Assembly (NCBI GenBank): GCA_949296575.1 | Contig: CASFPE010000013.1 | Location: 96,428-160,427 of the forward strand | DNA from: an uncultured Bacteroides sp. | Lineage (GTDB): Bacteria > Bacteroidota > Bacteroidia > Bacteroidales > Bacteroidaceae | Reading direction: 5' to 3' | DNA length: 64,000 nucleotides | Shown: piece after piece, positions 54,222 to 62,665 of the stretch | How positions within the stretch are numbered: the stretch's first letter is position 1 | How the letters are laid out: each line of letters opens with the position of its first letter | Program-made: the position numbers and the translations under genes | Notes under the pieces: model-generated | What the model saw: only the letters and a program-made list of their open reading frames with translations | Told to the model about the DNA's origin: nothing | The model's database searches: none

Positions 54222-54667
54222 CGGATTGGGGGTATGTGGGGATGTTCGTTGCGGCGTTTCTCGCGGGAAGTGTTGTGCCGCTCAGTTCTGAGGCAGTGCT
54301 TTTGGCGCTTTTGCTTCCGGGTGCAGGCCTCAACCCTGTGCTTTGCGTGGTTTCTGCTACATTCGGGAACTTGCTGGGCAGCTTGACGTGCTATTGGATC
54401 GGGCATTTGGGCAAGGTGGAATGGTTAGAGAAGTATTTCCATATCAAGAAAGAAAAGGTGGATGGCATGCGCCGTTACCTGAACGGCCGTGGATGTTGGG
54501 TGGCGTTTTTTTCGTTCTTGCCGTTTGTGGGCGATTTGATATCCGTGGCGTTGGGCTTCATGCGGAGCAATTTGTTGGGAGTGGCGTTGTTCATGTTGGC
54601 AGGCAAGGCCGTGAGGTTTGCGGTGGTGGCTATGGCTGCGAAAGGAGTGTTTTCATTTTTTGCGTGA
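54197..54667 (+). CDS. DedA/YqaA-type membrane protein
   Basis: 156 residues with about four membrane helices. The VTT/DedA fold is indicated by FLAGSVVPLSSEAVLLALLL (re-entrant helix with the Glu) and RGCWVAFFSFLPFVGDLISVALGF (Arg and Gly-Asp). DedA proteins are linked to lipid-carrier or phospholipid translocation. The short form equals E. coli YqaA. It overlaps the upstream gene by 25 bp and precedes the methyltransferase gene by 6 bp. Confidence 0.88.
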   Translation: MDALVQFLTDWGYVGMFVAAFLAGSVVPLSSEAVLLALLLPGAGLNPVLCVVSATFGNLLGSLTCYWIGHLGKVEWLEKYFHIKKEKVDGMRRYLNGRGCWVAFFSFLPFVGDLISVALGFMRSNLLGVALFMLAGKAVRFAVVAMAAKGVFSFFA

Positions 54668-54673
54668 GAAGTT

Positions 54674-55339
54674 ATGGAAAGGATAGTGGAGATTACTTCA
54701 GACGGCAGCCGGACGCTTTATGTCCCTGCGCTTGATGAGCATTATCATTCCGTGAAAGGCGCGGTGACGGAATCGGCTCATGTATTCATCCGCATGGGGC
54801 TGGAGCATCACCCGTCTGCATCGCCGGAGGTACTGGAAGTGGGGTTCGGCACGGGGCTGAATGCTTTTTTGACGTGCCTTTCCGCAGAGAGGTTGCAGAA
54901 GCGCGTCCATTATACGGCCATTGAGCTTTATCCTTTGCCGTTTGGTTGCGTGGCTTCTTTGGATTATCCGGAGGCGGTGGCGCCGGGGCGTGCCGGCGAT
55001 TTCCACCTTTTGCATGCTTGCCCTTGGGAAGAGGATGTGTGCATTTCCCCGTTTTTCACGTTGCATAAGCGGAAGGATGACTTCACGTCGTGCGTTTTCC
55101 CGCCATTGTCGTTTGATATTGTTTATTTCGATGCCTTTGCGCCGGAAAAGCAACCGGAGATGTGGACGCATGAAGTGTTCGGGCATCTTTTCTCGGCGAT
55201 GCGCCCGGGCGGCGTGTTGTCGACTTATTGTGCAAAAGGGGCGGTTCGGAGGATGCTTCAGCAGGCGGGTTTCGGCGTGGAACGTTTGCCGGGGCCTCCG
55301 GGCGGAAAGAGGGAAATATTAAGGGCTGTGAAACCATGA
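54674..55339 (+). CDS. MnmD-like tRNA methyltransferase
   Basis: 221 residues. The SAM-binding block VLEVGFGTGLNAFLTCL and the later IVYFDAFAPEKQPEMW and GVLSTYCAKGAVRRML match the stand-alone MnmC2/MnmD family, which methylates the wobble uridine side chain of tRNA to mnm5(s2)U. The FAD-dependent MnmC1 domain of E. coli MnmC is absent, as usual outside Gammaproteobacteria. Within the operon it lies between the DedA and zinc-binding protein genes. Confidence 0.9.
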   Translation: MERIVEITSDGSRTLYVPALDEHYHSVKGAVTESAHVFIRMGLEHHPSASPEVLEVGFGTGLNAFLTCLSAERLQKRVHYTAIELYPLPFGCVASLDYPEAVAPGRAGDFHLLHACPWEEDVCISPFFTLHKRKDDFTSCVFPPLSFDIVYFDAFAPEKQPEMWTHEVFGHLFSAMRPGGVLSTYCAKGAVRRMLQQAGFGVERLPGPPGGKREILRAVKP

Positions 55340-55354
55340 TTTTCAGTTGAAGGC

Positions 55355-56242
55355 ATGAGACGTTATATATATATAATAGGTGTGGTTCTCTTGATGGTGG
55401 GCCAAAGTTGCAAGAAGCCGGAAGGGCGCGGCGAGGGCGGGAAGCCCCGGATTACTGTCACGATAGAGCCTTTGCGTTATCTTACGGAGGCGATTGCGGG
55501 TGACAAGTTTGCTGTGGAAAGCATGGTTCCAAAGGGCAGCAGCCCTGAGATGTACGACCCTGCGCCTCGGCAATTGGTAGAGTTAAGCAAGAGCAAGGCT
55601 TATTTCCGTGTTGGTTACGTGGGTTTTGAGCGGGTGTGGATGGAGCGTTTGGCTGCCAATGCTCCGGGCATGCGGGTGTTCGACCTCTCGGAAGGTGTAG
55701 CCTTGCTGCATGAAGATGCATCGCACGGGCATCACGTTGGCGGGGTGGAGCCGCACATTTGGATGTCGGCGGGGAATGCCCTTGTTATTTCCGCCAACAT
55801 CACGGATGCCCTTTGCCGTTTGGATTCTGTTCATGCGCCGTTTTACAGGCATCGCTTGGACAGCCTTTCGCAGGTGATACGGGACATGGACGCGGCGATA
55901 CGGGAGATGCTTGCTGGTGCGCCCCGCAGTTTCATGATATACCATCCGGCATTGTCGTATTTTGCCCGCGATTACGGACTCAGGCAATATGCGCTCGAAG
56001 AAGGCGGCAAGGAGCCGTCTCCTTCTTACTTGAAGGGCTTGGCTGATGTGTGCCGCCGCGAAAGCATCCGTGTGGTTTTCGTGCAACCAGAGTTTGATGC
56101 CCGCAATGCAAGGGTCGTGGCCGAACAAACGAAGGCGCGGCTGGTGCAGGTCAACCCGTTGGCTTACGATTGGCGCCGGGAGATGCTTGCCGTGGCACGG
56201 GCATTGAAAGAGGCAAGCGTCCATAATACGGAGGGGAAATGA
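55355..56242 (+). CDS. Zinc/manganese ABC transporter substrate-binding lipoprotein (ZnuA-like)
   Basis: 295 residues with a lipoprotein signal ending MVGQSC (Cys 19). It belongs to the cluster 9 metal-binding proteins: VTIEPLRYLTEAIAGDKF, MVPKGSSPEMYDPAPRQL, a His-rich loop (HEDASHGHHVGGVEPHIWM), and FMIYHPALSYFARDYGL. The first metal ligand position, often HxYEP or HDYEP, is here YDP, so the site is not identical to classical ZnuA. It binds the metal in the periplasm. Its last codon overlaps the ATPase gene start by 4 bp. Confidence 0.88.
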   Translation: MRRYIYIIGVVLLMVGQSCKKPEGRGEGGKPRITVTIEPLRYLTEAIAGDKFAVESMVPKGSSPEMYDPAPRQLVELSKSKAYFRVGYVGFERVWMERLAANAPGMRVFDLSEGVALLHEDASHGHHVGGVEPHIWMSAGNALVISANITDALCRLDSVHAPFYRHRLDSLSQVIRDMDAAIREMLAGAPRSFMIYHPALSYFARDYGLRQYALEEGGKEPSPSYLKGLADVCRRESIRVVFVQPEFDARNARVVAEQTKARLVQVNPLAYDWRREMLAVARALKEASVHNTEGK

Positions 56243-56946
56243 AAGAAAAGTTGTTGCAAATAGAGGGATTATCCGTGGGCTACGACGGGAAAACCGTGTT
56301 GCAAGATGTGGATTTGACGGTTTGCAGCCATGATTTCTTAGGCATCATCGGCCCGAACGGGGGAGGGAAAACCACGTTGGTGAAGGCTGTCTTGGGGTTG
56401 GTGGAGAAGCAATCCGGAAGCATCCGCTTCTTCCGGGGCGGTGAAGAATGCGGGAAAATCACGATGGGTTACCTGCCGCAATACAGTTCCCTCGACCGCA
56501 AGTTCCCGATTTCGGTGGAAGAAGTGCTTCTTTCCGGGCTGAGCGGCCAAAAAGGTTTGTGGGGCCGTTTCACGTCCCGCCAGCATGAATTAGTGGGCGA
56601 GATGGTGGAACGGATGGGGCTGCAAGGGTTAGAGAAACGCCCGGTGGAGCAGTTGAGCGGCGGCCAGTTGCAGCGTGTCCTTTTAGGGCGCGCCCTCATT
56701 TCCAAGCCAGCCTTGCTGATATTAGACGAACCAGACACGTACATCGACCGGCGTTTCGGGGGCCGCCTTTATGAACTGCTGGACAAGATAAACCGTGAGT
56801 GCGCCATTATCTTGGTGAGCCATGATGTGGAGATGCTTTTGCAGCATGCGAAATCCGTGGCTTTCGTCAGCGGGACGCTGCGTTTCCATGGCGGGACGGA
56901 CATTTCCGCCAGTTGGCTGGATGAGGAACCTTCCCCGTTGGAGTGA
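56239..56946 (+). CDS. ABC transporter ATP-binding protein (ZnuC-like)
   Basis: 235 residues. Walker A GPNGGGKTTLVK, Q-loop YLPQYSSLD, signature LSGGQLQRVLLGRAL, Walker B LLILDEPDTYID and the H-loop SHDVEML are all intact. Its sequence fits the metal-type ABC ATPases and it follows the zinc-binding protein. The membrane permease gene expected next is missing: the following gene starts 294 bp later and encodes a LOG protein. A permease must be encoded elsewhere or the pair works with another one. Confidence 0.92.
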   Translation: MKEKLLQIEGLSVGYDGKTVLQDVDLTVCSHDFLGIIGPNGGGKTTLVKAVLGLVEKQSGSIRFFRGGEECGKITMGYLPQYSSLDRKFPISVEEVLLSGLSGQKGLWGRFTSRQHELVGEMVERMGLQGLEKRPVEQLSGGQLQRVLLGRALISKPALLILDEPDTYIDRRFGGRLYELLDKINRECAIILVSHDVEMLLQHAKSVAFVSGTLRFHGGTDISASWLDEEPSPLE

Positions 56947-57079
56947 CCGCTGGATAGAGGATTCCCCGCTTTGTGCGGGCGGAAATTTCAGGCTAATGTG
57001 CTGGAAAGTCGAGGCCGGCTGGGCGGGAACCTCGTTTCTTCCCTGTGGAAACTTCTGTTGCCGCTGGCGTTTGTATAAA

Positions 57080-57111
57080 CGGCGACGGCAACTGTGCAAA
57101 TGCCGTCGCCG
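57080..57111. terminator. Strong hairpin downstream of the zinc transporter genes
   Basis: A perfect 11-bp GC-rich stem (57,080-57,090 with 57,101-57,111), loop of 10, no T-run. It may end the operon or stabilise the message. The rest of the 294-bp gap has no gene. Confidence 0.55.
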
Positions 57112-57202
57112 GCAGAAGAATGCATACGGCTGAATGGAAGTTTTCAGGCAGCCAAGCAGAACTTTCCATGCGCACGGGCGGCAGAATGTGGGAGATAAAT
57201 AT

Positions 57203-57210
57203 TATTTTTG
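57203..57210 (+). promoter_or_regulatory. -7 element of the LOG gene
   Basis: TATTTTTG, 30 bases before the start codon; the -33 element is not clear. Confidence 0.5.
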
Positions 57211-57240
57211 CGCCTCATAGGAAAGAATCCGCAGTCAGAG

Positions 57241-57828
57241 ATGAACAAGATAAGAACCGTGTGCGTGTACAGTGCTTCCAGCCCGGGGCTGAACGATTGC
57301 TATGGTGAGGCCGCGCGCCGCTTGGGCGAGTTGCTGGCGCAGCATCATTTGCGCTTGGTGAACGGCGCGGGGGCCAAAGGGCTGATGCGTGCCGTGGCCG
57401 ATGCCGTGCTGTCCCATGGAGGCGAGGCAGTGGGCGTGATTCCCCGCTTCATGGTGGAACGGGGCTGGCACTACCCGGGGATGACCCGTTTGGTGGAAGT
57501 GGAAACAATGCATGAGCGGAAGCAAGTGATGGCTCGCCTTTCGGATGGCGTTATTGCCTTGCCGGGAGGTTGCGGCACTTTGGAGGAATTGTTGGAAATC
57601 ATCACTTGGAAACAATTGGGGCTGTACCCGAAACCTATTGTCATCCTTAATGTGAATTCTTTTTTTTCGCCTTTGCTGGCGATGTTCGGCAAAGCCATAT
57701 CCGAACGTTTCATGCGCGGGGAACATGAAGCGCTTTGGCAAGTGGCCGCCACGCCGGAGGAAGCGCTCCGGCTATTGTTCGCTACCCCTTTGTGGAATCC
57801 GTCGGTCGGGAAGTTTTCAACCCTATGA
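57241..57828 (+). CDS. LOG-family nucleotide phosphoribohydrolase
   Basis: 195 residues from ATG 57,241. The LOG family signature is LPGGCGTLEELLEIITWKQLG (PGGxGTxxE), with the upstream Arg-containing ETMHERKQVMARLSDG. Members release base from nucleoside monophosphates (cytokinin-type activating enzymes in plants, AMP/other nucleotides in bacteria). The usual GGGxxGLMG loop is here NGAGAKGLMRAVAD. Its stop overlaps the start of the DUF4271 gene in ATGA, so translation is coupled. Confidence 0.92.
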   Translation: MNKIRTVCVYSASSPGLNDCYGEAARRLGELLAQHHLRLVNGAGAKGLMRAVADAVLSHGGEAVGVIPRFMVERGWHYPGMTRLVEVETMHERKQVMARLSDGVIALPGGCGTLEELLEIITWKQLGLYPKPIVILNVNSFFSPLLAMFGKAISERFMRGEHEALWQVAATPEEALRLLFATPLWNPSVGKFSTL

Positions 57829-58640
57829 ATGAAGACGTGCTGCCACCCGTTCCATCGCTTGCCCTTATGGACAGCGTGCCGTTGCCCGACACGGTTGGCG
57901 GCGTGCCGTTGCTTCAAGTTGCGCCCGCAGGGACAATGTGCCCTTCCGGCATGGAAGGCATCCCATTGCCTTTCCGTTTAGGCACGGATGCGGTGGTGTC
58001 CCTGTTGCTGTTCTTCGGCGTGTTCTTGGGGATTTATGTGTTTTATGCTGGCCGGAAGTATTTGTCGCAGCAGCTGCGCGGTTTTTCCAGCCTTCGTGTG
58101 CGCGACGGTTCTTTTGATGCTCCGGCAACGGCAAGCGGGCGTGTCCGTTTTTCCATTCTTTTGCAGGTGTCTTTGCTGTTGGGCATAGGCGCATTTGTTC
58201 ATTTCCATGGCGTTTGCTTTCCGCCTTTGCCGGGCAGTGTCCTTCATCCCGCTTTGTTTCTCGGCATCTTGGCTTGCCTGGCTTATGCCTTGGTGAAATG
58301 CGTCCTGTTCCTTTTCTTGGGCTGGCTGTTCTTCGACCGTTCTCGCACCGTCTTGTGGATAGACAGTTATTTGGCGGTGGTTTATGGCGCTTCAGTCCTT
58401 TTGTATCCTGTCCTTTTGCTGTCGGTCTATGCCGGTTGCCCTGCCGATGTGCTTGCAGCCTCTTTCGTCACCGTCACCATAATGGCCAAAATATGCGTGT
58501 TTTATAATTGTATAAAGTTTTTTTCAATCAAATTTTGTGGCCTTTTCTATTTAATTGTGTACTTTTGCGCCCTTGAAATAATGCCTTGCCTGACGATGTA
58601 CAAGGGATTATCCATGCTTAGTAATTTATTATTGAAATAA
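57825..58640 (+). CDS. DUF4271 membrane protein
   Basis: 271 residues from ATG 57,825. An N-terminal soluble stretch (about 1-50, Pro-rich) is followed by about six to seven membrane helices. The Bacteroidales-specific family DUF4271 regularly precedes hemD, as here. Function is unknown; a link to haem or envelope biogenesis is only inferred from the position. It overlaps the LOG gene by 4 bp. The last part contains a probable hemD promoter. Confidence 0.88.
   Translation: MNEDVLPPVPSLALMDSVPLPDTVGGVPLLQVAPAGTMCPSGMEGIPLPFRLGTDAVVSLLLFFGVFLGIYVFYAGRKYLSQQLRGFSSLRVRDGSFDAPATASGRVRFSILLQVSLLLGIGAFVHFHGVCFPPLPGSVLHPALFLGILACLAYALVKCVLFLFLGWLFFDRSRTVLWIDSYLAVVYGASVLLYPVLLLSVYAGCPADVLAASFVTVTIMAKICVFYNCIKFFSIKFCGLFYLIVYFCALEIMPCLTMYKGLSMLSNLLLK
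58534..58567 (+). promoter_or_regulatory. Possible internal promoter for hemD
   Basis: TTTG (58,534-58,537), 22-bp spacer, TACTTTTG (58,560-58,567), within the 3' part of the DUF4271 gene. Confidence 0.4.
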
Positions 58641-58652
58641 AATTATAAGATT

Positions 58653-59399
58653 TTGAAAATCAATAAAATCCTCGTGTCGCAGCCTAAACCTGCCTCCGAG
58701 AAGTCGCCTTATTACGACATTGCGGCCAAGTATGGTGTCAAGATTGACTTCCGGCCTTTCATCAAAGTGGAAAGTGTGACACCGAAAGAGTTCAGGCAGC
58801 AGAAAGTATCTATCTTGGATCATACGGCTGTCATTTTCACGTCCCGGCATGCGATAGACCACTTTTTCCATTTATGCACTGAACTTCGGGTGTCGATCCC
58901 GGAAACGATGAAGTATTTTTGTGTGACGGAAACTGTGGCCTTGTATATCCAGAAGTATGTCCAATACCGCAAGCGGAAAATCTTTTTCGGCAACACGGGC
59001 AAGGTGGATGATTTGCTTCCTTACATCTTGAAGCATAATACGGAGCGTTATTTAGTTCCGATGTCGGACGTTCATAACGACGAAATCAAGAACTTGCTCG
59101 ACAAGCACAATGTGAAGCATACGGAAGTAGTGATGTACCGCACGGTGAGCAATGATTTTGCTCCCGGCGAAGATTTCGACTACGACATGCTGGTGTTTTT
59201 CAGCCCGTCAGGCATATCTTCATTGATCAAGAACTTCCCTAATTTTGAGCAGAAGGACATTGCCATCGGCTGTTTTGGCTCTACTACGGCCAAAGCGGTC
59301 CGCGATGCAGGCTTGAGGCTTGATTTGGAAGCCCCTACTGTGAATGCTCCTTCCATGACGGCAGCGCTTGACTTGTTCATCAAGGAACGCAACAAATAA
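58653..59399 (+). CDS. hemD: Uroporphyrinogen-III synthase
   Basis: 248 residues starting with TTG at 58,653 (reads MKINKILVSQPKPASEKSPY); no ATG is near. The enzyme closes and rearranges hydroxymethylbilane to uroporphyrinogen III. Typical HemD features: KILVSQP at the start, AVIFTSRHAIDHFFHL, FCVTETVALYI, VMYRTVSNDF and MLVFFSPSGISSLIKNF, then IGCFGSTTAKAVRDAGL. Bacteroidales often lack nearby hem genes, and none are seen here. It follows DUF4271 after 12 bp. Confidence 0.9.
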   Translation: MKINKILVSQPKPASEKSPYYDIAAKYGVKIDFRPFIKVESVTPKEFRQQKVSILDHTAVIFTSRHAIDHFFHLCTELRVSIPETMKYFCVTETVALYIQKYVQYRKRKIFFGNTGKVDDLLPYILKHNTERYLVPMSDVHNDEIKNLLDKHNVKHTEVVMYRTVSNDFAPGEDFDYDMLVFFSPSGISSLIKNFPNFEQKDIAIGCFGSTTAKAVRDAGLRLDLEAPTVNAPSMTAALDLFIKERNK

Positions 59400-59498
59400 G
59401 ATTGATGGACGAATCGTTCGTCAATGGAAGGGCGGAGAGGCTTTTAGCGGGGCATTCTTCGCCCTTCTGTTGCACTTGGCAGATTTTATAGGCAGGAG

Positions 59499-59894
59499 AT
59501 GAAGGGCAATGTGTTTACAAAAGCGGAACGTTTGTGCAGCCGGAAGGCAATAGAAGCGTTGTTTGCCGGAGGTGCGAGAGCATTCACGGTGTTCCCGTTC
59601 CGTGTTGTTTTCCACCAAGTGGATGACAATGCAGGCGTTCCGGTGTCTGTCTTGGTCAGCGTGTCGAAGAAGCGTTTCAAACATGCTGTGGACCGCAACC
59701 GTGTGAAGCGGCAAATCCGGGAAGCTTACCGCAAGAACAAGCATTCGCTGGCTGCATTTTTAGAAGGCCGCCAGGCGGGATTGCATTTGGCCATCATTTA
59801 TCTGGGCAATGAACTGCAATCTTCCTCGAAGATAGAAAGCCGTGTGGCGGAACTGTTGGGACGGATTCGGAAAGAAATGGAAGAAAAGGCTTGA
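59499..59894 (+). CDS. rnpA: Ribonuclease P protein component
   Basis: 131 residues. The basic RNA-binding signature [22 protein letters not shown] is intact, with [17 protein letters not shown] at the N-terminus. It helps the RNase P RNA process tRNA 5' ends. Its stop overlaps the yidD start (TGATG), the usual arrangement. rpmH, often upstream, is not here. Confidence 0.95.
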   Translation: MKGNVFTKAERLCSRKAIEALFAGGARAFTVFPFRVVFHQVDDNAGVPVSVLVSVSKKRFKHAVDRNRVKRQIREAYRKNKHSLAAFLEGRQAGLHLAIIYLGNELQSSSKIESRVAELLGRIRKEMEEKA

Positions 59895-60115
59895 TGAAAC
59901 GTTTGTTGTCCTTCCTGTTGTTGTTGCCGGTTTATTTTTACCGTTCTTGCATTTCTCCGTTGACACCGGCTTCGTGCCGTTTCACCCCGACATGCTCCCA
60001 ATATGCCATTGAGGCGATTAAGAAGCACGGGCCTTTCAAAGGCTTGTATTTGGCCGTCCGGCGGATTCTCCGTTGCCATCCGTGGGGAGGCTCAGGCTAT
60101 GACCCGGTACCTTAA
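59894..60115 (+). CDS. yidD: Membrane protein insertion efficiency factor YidD
   Basis: 73 residues from ATG 59,894. The conserved core is [27 protein letters not shown] followed by [29 protein letters not shown]. It assists YidC-dependent membrane insertion. A TTG one codon earlier (59,891) is less likely. Confidence 0.96.
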   Translation: MKRLLSFLLLLPVYFYRSCISPLTPASCRFTPTCSQYAIEAIKKHGPFKGLYLAVRRILRCHPWGGSGYDPVP

Positions 60116-60128
60116 ACAAGGAACAGGA

Positions 60129-60752
60129 ATGCATGTTGACGACATCCATACGCATGCCGACAAGCCGTCGGCCATCATCAGTTGCAGTTTTCCGGATTTC
60201 TCCCCGAAGGAAGGCCGCTTGTATTCGGTGGGCATCCATCCTTGGCAGGCGGCCTCGCTGGACGCTTCCGGCAAAAACGGCTTGCGCGCTGCCTTGTCTT
60301 TGCCGCAAGTTGTGGCTGTGGGCGAGGCCGGGTTGGACAAGATGGTCGGTGCGGACTGGCCGGTGCAGGAAGAAGTTTTCCTTTTCCAGGCAGGCTTGGC
60401 GGAAGAAACGGGGAAACCGTTGCTCATCCATTCGGTGCGTTCGTCCAATGAGCTTGTGAACCTGAAACGGCGCATCGGCCCGTCTGTCCCATGGATAGTC
60501 CATGGTTTCCGGGGCAATGCGAACGTGGCGCGGCAGTTCCTTTCCCATGGCTTTTACCTTTCTTTCGGGGAACATTTCCAGCAGGAGGCGCTTTGTGCCG
60601 TGCCTTTGGAACGCTTGTTTGCGGAAACCGACGAGAGCCGGGCGGACATTGGCGTGATTTACCGGGAAATCGCTCTTGCAAAGGGCGTTTCGGAAGAACA
60701 GCTGCGCCGTTTTGTGCAGGAGAACATCCGCCATGTCTTTTTTGAAAGGTAA
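60129..60752 (+). CDS. TatD-family metal-dependent hydrolase (short form)
   Basis: 207 residues from ATG 60,129, chosen because it starts exactly at MHVDDIHTHAD; an earlier in-frame ATG at 60,099 lies inside yidD. Metal ligands are present: HTH, Glu in AVGEAGLDK, His in LLIHSVRS, His in IVHGFRGN, and Asp in ETDES. TatD proteins are 3'-5' exonucleases or D-aminoacyl hydrolases; this compact version is common in Bacteroidales. A promoter for tyrS follows. Confidence 0.9.
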   Translation: MHVDDIHTHADKPSAIISCSFPDFSPKEGRLYSVGIHPWQAASLDASGKNGLRAALSLPQVVAVGEAGLDKMVGADWPVQEEVFLFQAGLAEETGKPLLIHSVRSSNELVNLKRRIGPSVPWIVHGFRGNANVARQFLSHGFYLSFGEHFQQEALCAVPLERLFAETDESRADIGVIYREIALAKGVSEEQLRRFVQENIRHVFFER

Positions 60753-60754
60753 GT

Positions 60755-60786
60755 ATTGCTTGTTCCAATAAAGTGTCGTATTTTTG
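60755..60786 (+). promoter_or_regulatory. Promoter of tyrS
   Basis: ATTG (60,755-60,758), 20-bp spacer, TATTTTTG (60,779-60,786), 38 bases before the start codon. Confidence 0.65.
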
Positions 60787-60824
60787 CCGATATTAATCAA
60801 AAAAGTTAACTAAGGAATCATTCG

Positions 60825-62117
60825 ATGAATTTTGTAGAAGAATTAAGATGGCGCGGGATGGTGCATACGATGATGCCGGGCACCGAGGAATTGCTGTCCA
60901 AAGAACAAGTGACTGCTTACATTGGTTTCGACCCCACTGCCGACTCTTTGCACATAGGGCATCTTTGCAGCGTGATGATTTTACGCCATTTCCAGCGTTG
61001 CGGCCATAAGCCGATTGCGTTGATTGGCGGCGCAACGGGCATGATTGGCGACCCTTCCGGGAAGTCGGCGGAGCGCAACTTGCTGACCGAAGAAACCTTG
61101 CGGCACAACATTGAGGGGATGAGGAAGCAACTGAGCAAGTTCCTGGACTTTGATTCCGATGCGCCCAACCATGCAGAGCTGGTCAACAATTACGATTGGA
61201 TGAAGGACTATACCTTTCTTGACTTTGCGCGCGAGATAGGGAAGCACATCACTGTCAACTACATGATGGCAAAAGACTCCGTGCAGAAGCGCCTGAACGG
61301 CGAGGCCCGCGACGGCCTTTCTTTCACCGAATTTACCTACCAGTTGCTGCAAGGGTATGATTTCTTGCATTTGTATGAGACGAAAGGATGCAAGCTCCAG
61401 ATGGGCGGTTCCGACCAGTGGGGCAACATCACGACGGGCGCGGAACTGATACGCCGTGTCAACGGCGGCGAAGTGTACGCATTGACCAGCCCGTTGATCA
61501 CGAAAGCCGATGGCGGCAAATTCGGGAAAACGGAGTCAGGGAACGTATGGCTCGACCCGCGCTACACGTCGCCTTACAAATTCTACCAGTTCTGGCTGAA
61601 CGTGAGCGACGAGGATGCGGCCCGCTACATCAAGATATTCACCGCCCTGTCCAAGGAAGAAGTGGAAGCCCTCACGGCAGAGCATGCCGAAGCTCCCCAT
61701 TTGCGGGTGCTTCAGAAACGCCTGGCCAAGGAAGTGACCGTGATGGTGCATTCCGAGGAAGAATACAATGCGGCGGTGGAAGCATCGGGCATCCTGTTCG
61801 GGAACGCCACTTCCGAGGCGTTGCGCAAGCTGGACGAAAGCACGCTGTTGTCCGTGTTTGAGGGCGTTCCGCAGTTTGAAGTGTCAAGGGATGCCTTGTC
61901 AGGCGGGGTGAAAGCCGTGGACCTCTTGACGGAACAAGCGCAAGTGTTCCCCTCGAAAGGCGAGATGCGCAAGCTGGTGCAGAATGGCGGCGTATCCGTC
62001 AACAAGGAAAAGCTGGAGGCATTCGACCGCATCCTGACGGCAGACGACCTGTTGAACGGGAAATACCTGCTGGTGCAGAAAGGCAAGAAGAACTATTATT
62101 TGGTGATAGTTAGGTAA
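60825..62117 (+). CDS. tyrS: Tyrosyl-tRNA synthetase
   Basis: 430 residues. Class I signatures: [11 protein letters not shown] (HIGH) and KFGKTESGN (KMSKS equivalent). The Tyr pocket contains [26 protein letters not shown] and [20 protein letters not shown]-terminal S4-like RNA-binding domain (about 355-430) reads [17 protein letters not shown]. It charges tRNA-Tyr. Standing between tatD and tRNA-Gln, it has its own promoter. Confidence 0.98.
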   Translation: MNFVEELRWRGMVHTMMPGTEELLSKEQVTAYIGFDPTADSLHIGHLCSVMILRHFQRCGHKPIALIGGATGMIGDPSGKSAERNLLTEETLRHNIEGMRKQLSKFLDFDSDAPNHAELVNNYDWMKDYTFLDFAREIGKHITVNYMMAKDSVQKRLNGEARDGLSFTEFTYQLLQGYDFLHLYETKGCKLQMGGSDQWGNITTGAELIRRVNGGEVYALTSPLITKADGGKFGKTESGNVWLDPRYTSPYKFYQFWLNVSDEDAARYIKIFTALSKEEVEALTAEHAEAPHLRVLQKRLAKEVTVMVHSEEEYNAAVEASGILFGNATSEALRKLDESTLLSVFEGVPQFEVSRDALSGGVKAVDLLTEQAQVFPSKGEMRKLVQNGGVSVNKEKLEAFDRILTADDLLNGKYLLVQKGKKNYYLVIVR

Positions 62118-62133
62118 AAAAGTGGGCGGAATA

Positions 62134-62165
62134 TTTGGATATGTTGATTTACTCCGCTAACTTTG
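62134..62165 (+). promoter_or_regulatory. Promoter of tRNA-Gln
   Basis: TTTG (62,134-62,137), 20-bp spacer, TAACTTTG (62,158-62,165). Confidence 0.88.
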
Positions 62166-62196
62166 CACCCGCTTTTTAACCGAAAGCATTGAAGTT

Positions 62197-62267
62197 TGGA
62201 CTATGGTGTAATGGCAGCACAACAGGTTTTGGTTCTGTTTGTCTAGGTTCGAATCCTGGTAGTCCAA
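62197..62267 (+). tRNA. tRNA-Gln (anticodon UUG)
   Basis: A 71-nt cloverleaf: acceptor stem TGGACTA/TAGTCCA, anticodon stem ACAGG/TCTGT (one G-T pair) around loop TTTTGGT (anticodon TTG), T arm GGTTCGAATCC. CCA is not encoded. Confidence 0.96.
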
Positions 62268-62270
62268 CTG

Positions 62271-62305
62271 AAAAAGGGAAGCACAGATGATGTGCTTCCC
62301 TTTTT
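62271..62305 (+). terminator. Terminator of tRNA-Gln
   Basis: A perfect 15-bp hairpin including A5/T5 ends (62,271-62,285 with 62,291-62,305). Confidence 0.95.
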
Positions 62306-62373
62306 CGTTTATGGGCCTTGGGCAGGTTTTCCTGATGGTAGTGGAATATTCACTTGAAAAAGCAGGGAATTTT

Positions 62374-62603
62374 TCCGCAGGGATTGGAAGCTCTTTCCCT
62401 TTGCCGTTCCGGCTGTTTTGAAATGATTCCCCCGTATAGTTTCTGAAAAAACGTGGCCCGCCACTCGTGGCGTGGCCCGCTTCCTTATGAACATTTTCCT
62501 GCACGATTAATAATCGTACACGTGTACGATTATTAATCGTCACGGCTGAAGATTATTAATCGTGCAAGCAAAACCTTCGGATGATTTCGGCGAATCATTG
62601 GGA
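62374..62603 (+). repeat. 230-bp dispersed palindromic element, copy 2
   Basis: Same sequence, orientation and boundaries as 14,377-14,606. Palindrome at 62,503-62,540, outer 16-bp inverted repeat at 62,500-62,515 and 62,551-62,566. It lies 68 bp after the tRNA-Gln terminator. Confidence 0.93.
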
Positions 62604-62665
62604 AAGATGCTTCTTTCTTCCGGGCGGCTTGCATGCATTCTTTTGAATGTGCCGGGCATTGGCCA

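Larger units (their letters stand above)
62118..62665. other. 548-bp gap: tRNA-Gln and the second 230-bp element
   Basis: Contains promoter, tRNA, terminator and the element; no protein gene. Minus-strand frames crossing it are repeat shadows. Confidence 0.8.

Noticed and set aside
57080..57111. Riboswitch or zinc-responsive leader
   Set aside because: It lies after the transporter genes and consists of one simple hairpin; no known aptamer pattern is visible.
62157..62543. Minus-strand ORF shared by both 230-bp elements (also 14,346-14,546)
   Set aside because: Each crosses different flanking DNA, and at 62 kb crosses tRNA-Gln; the shared part is explained by the repeat and has no ribosome-binding site or family.
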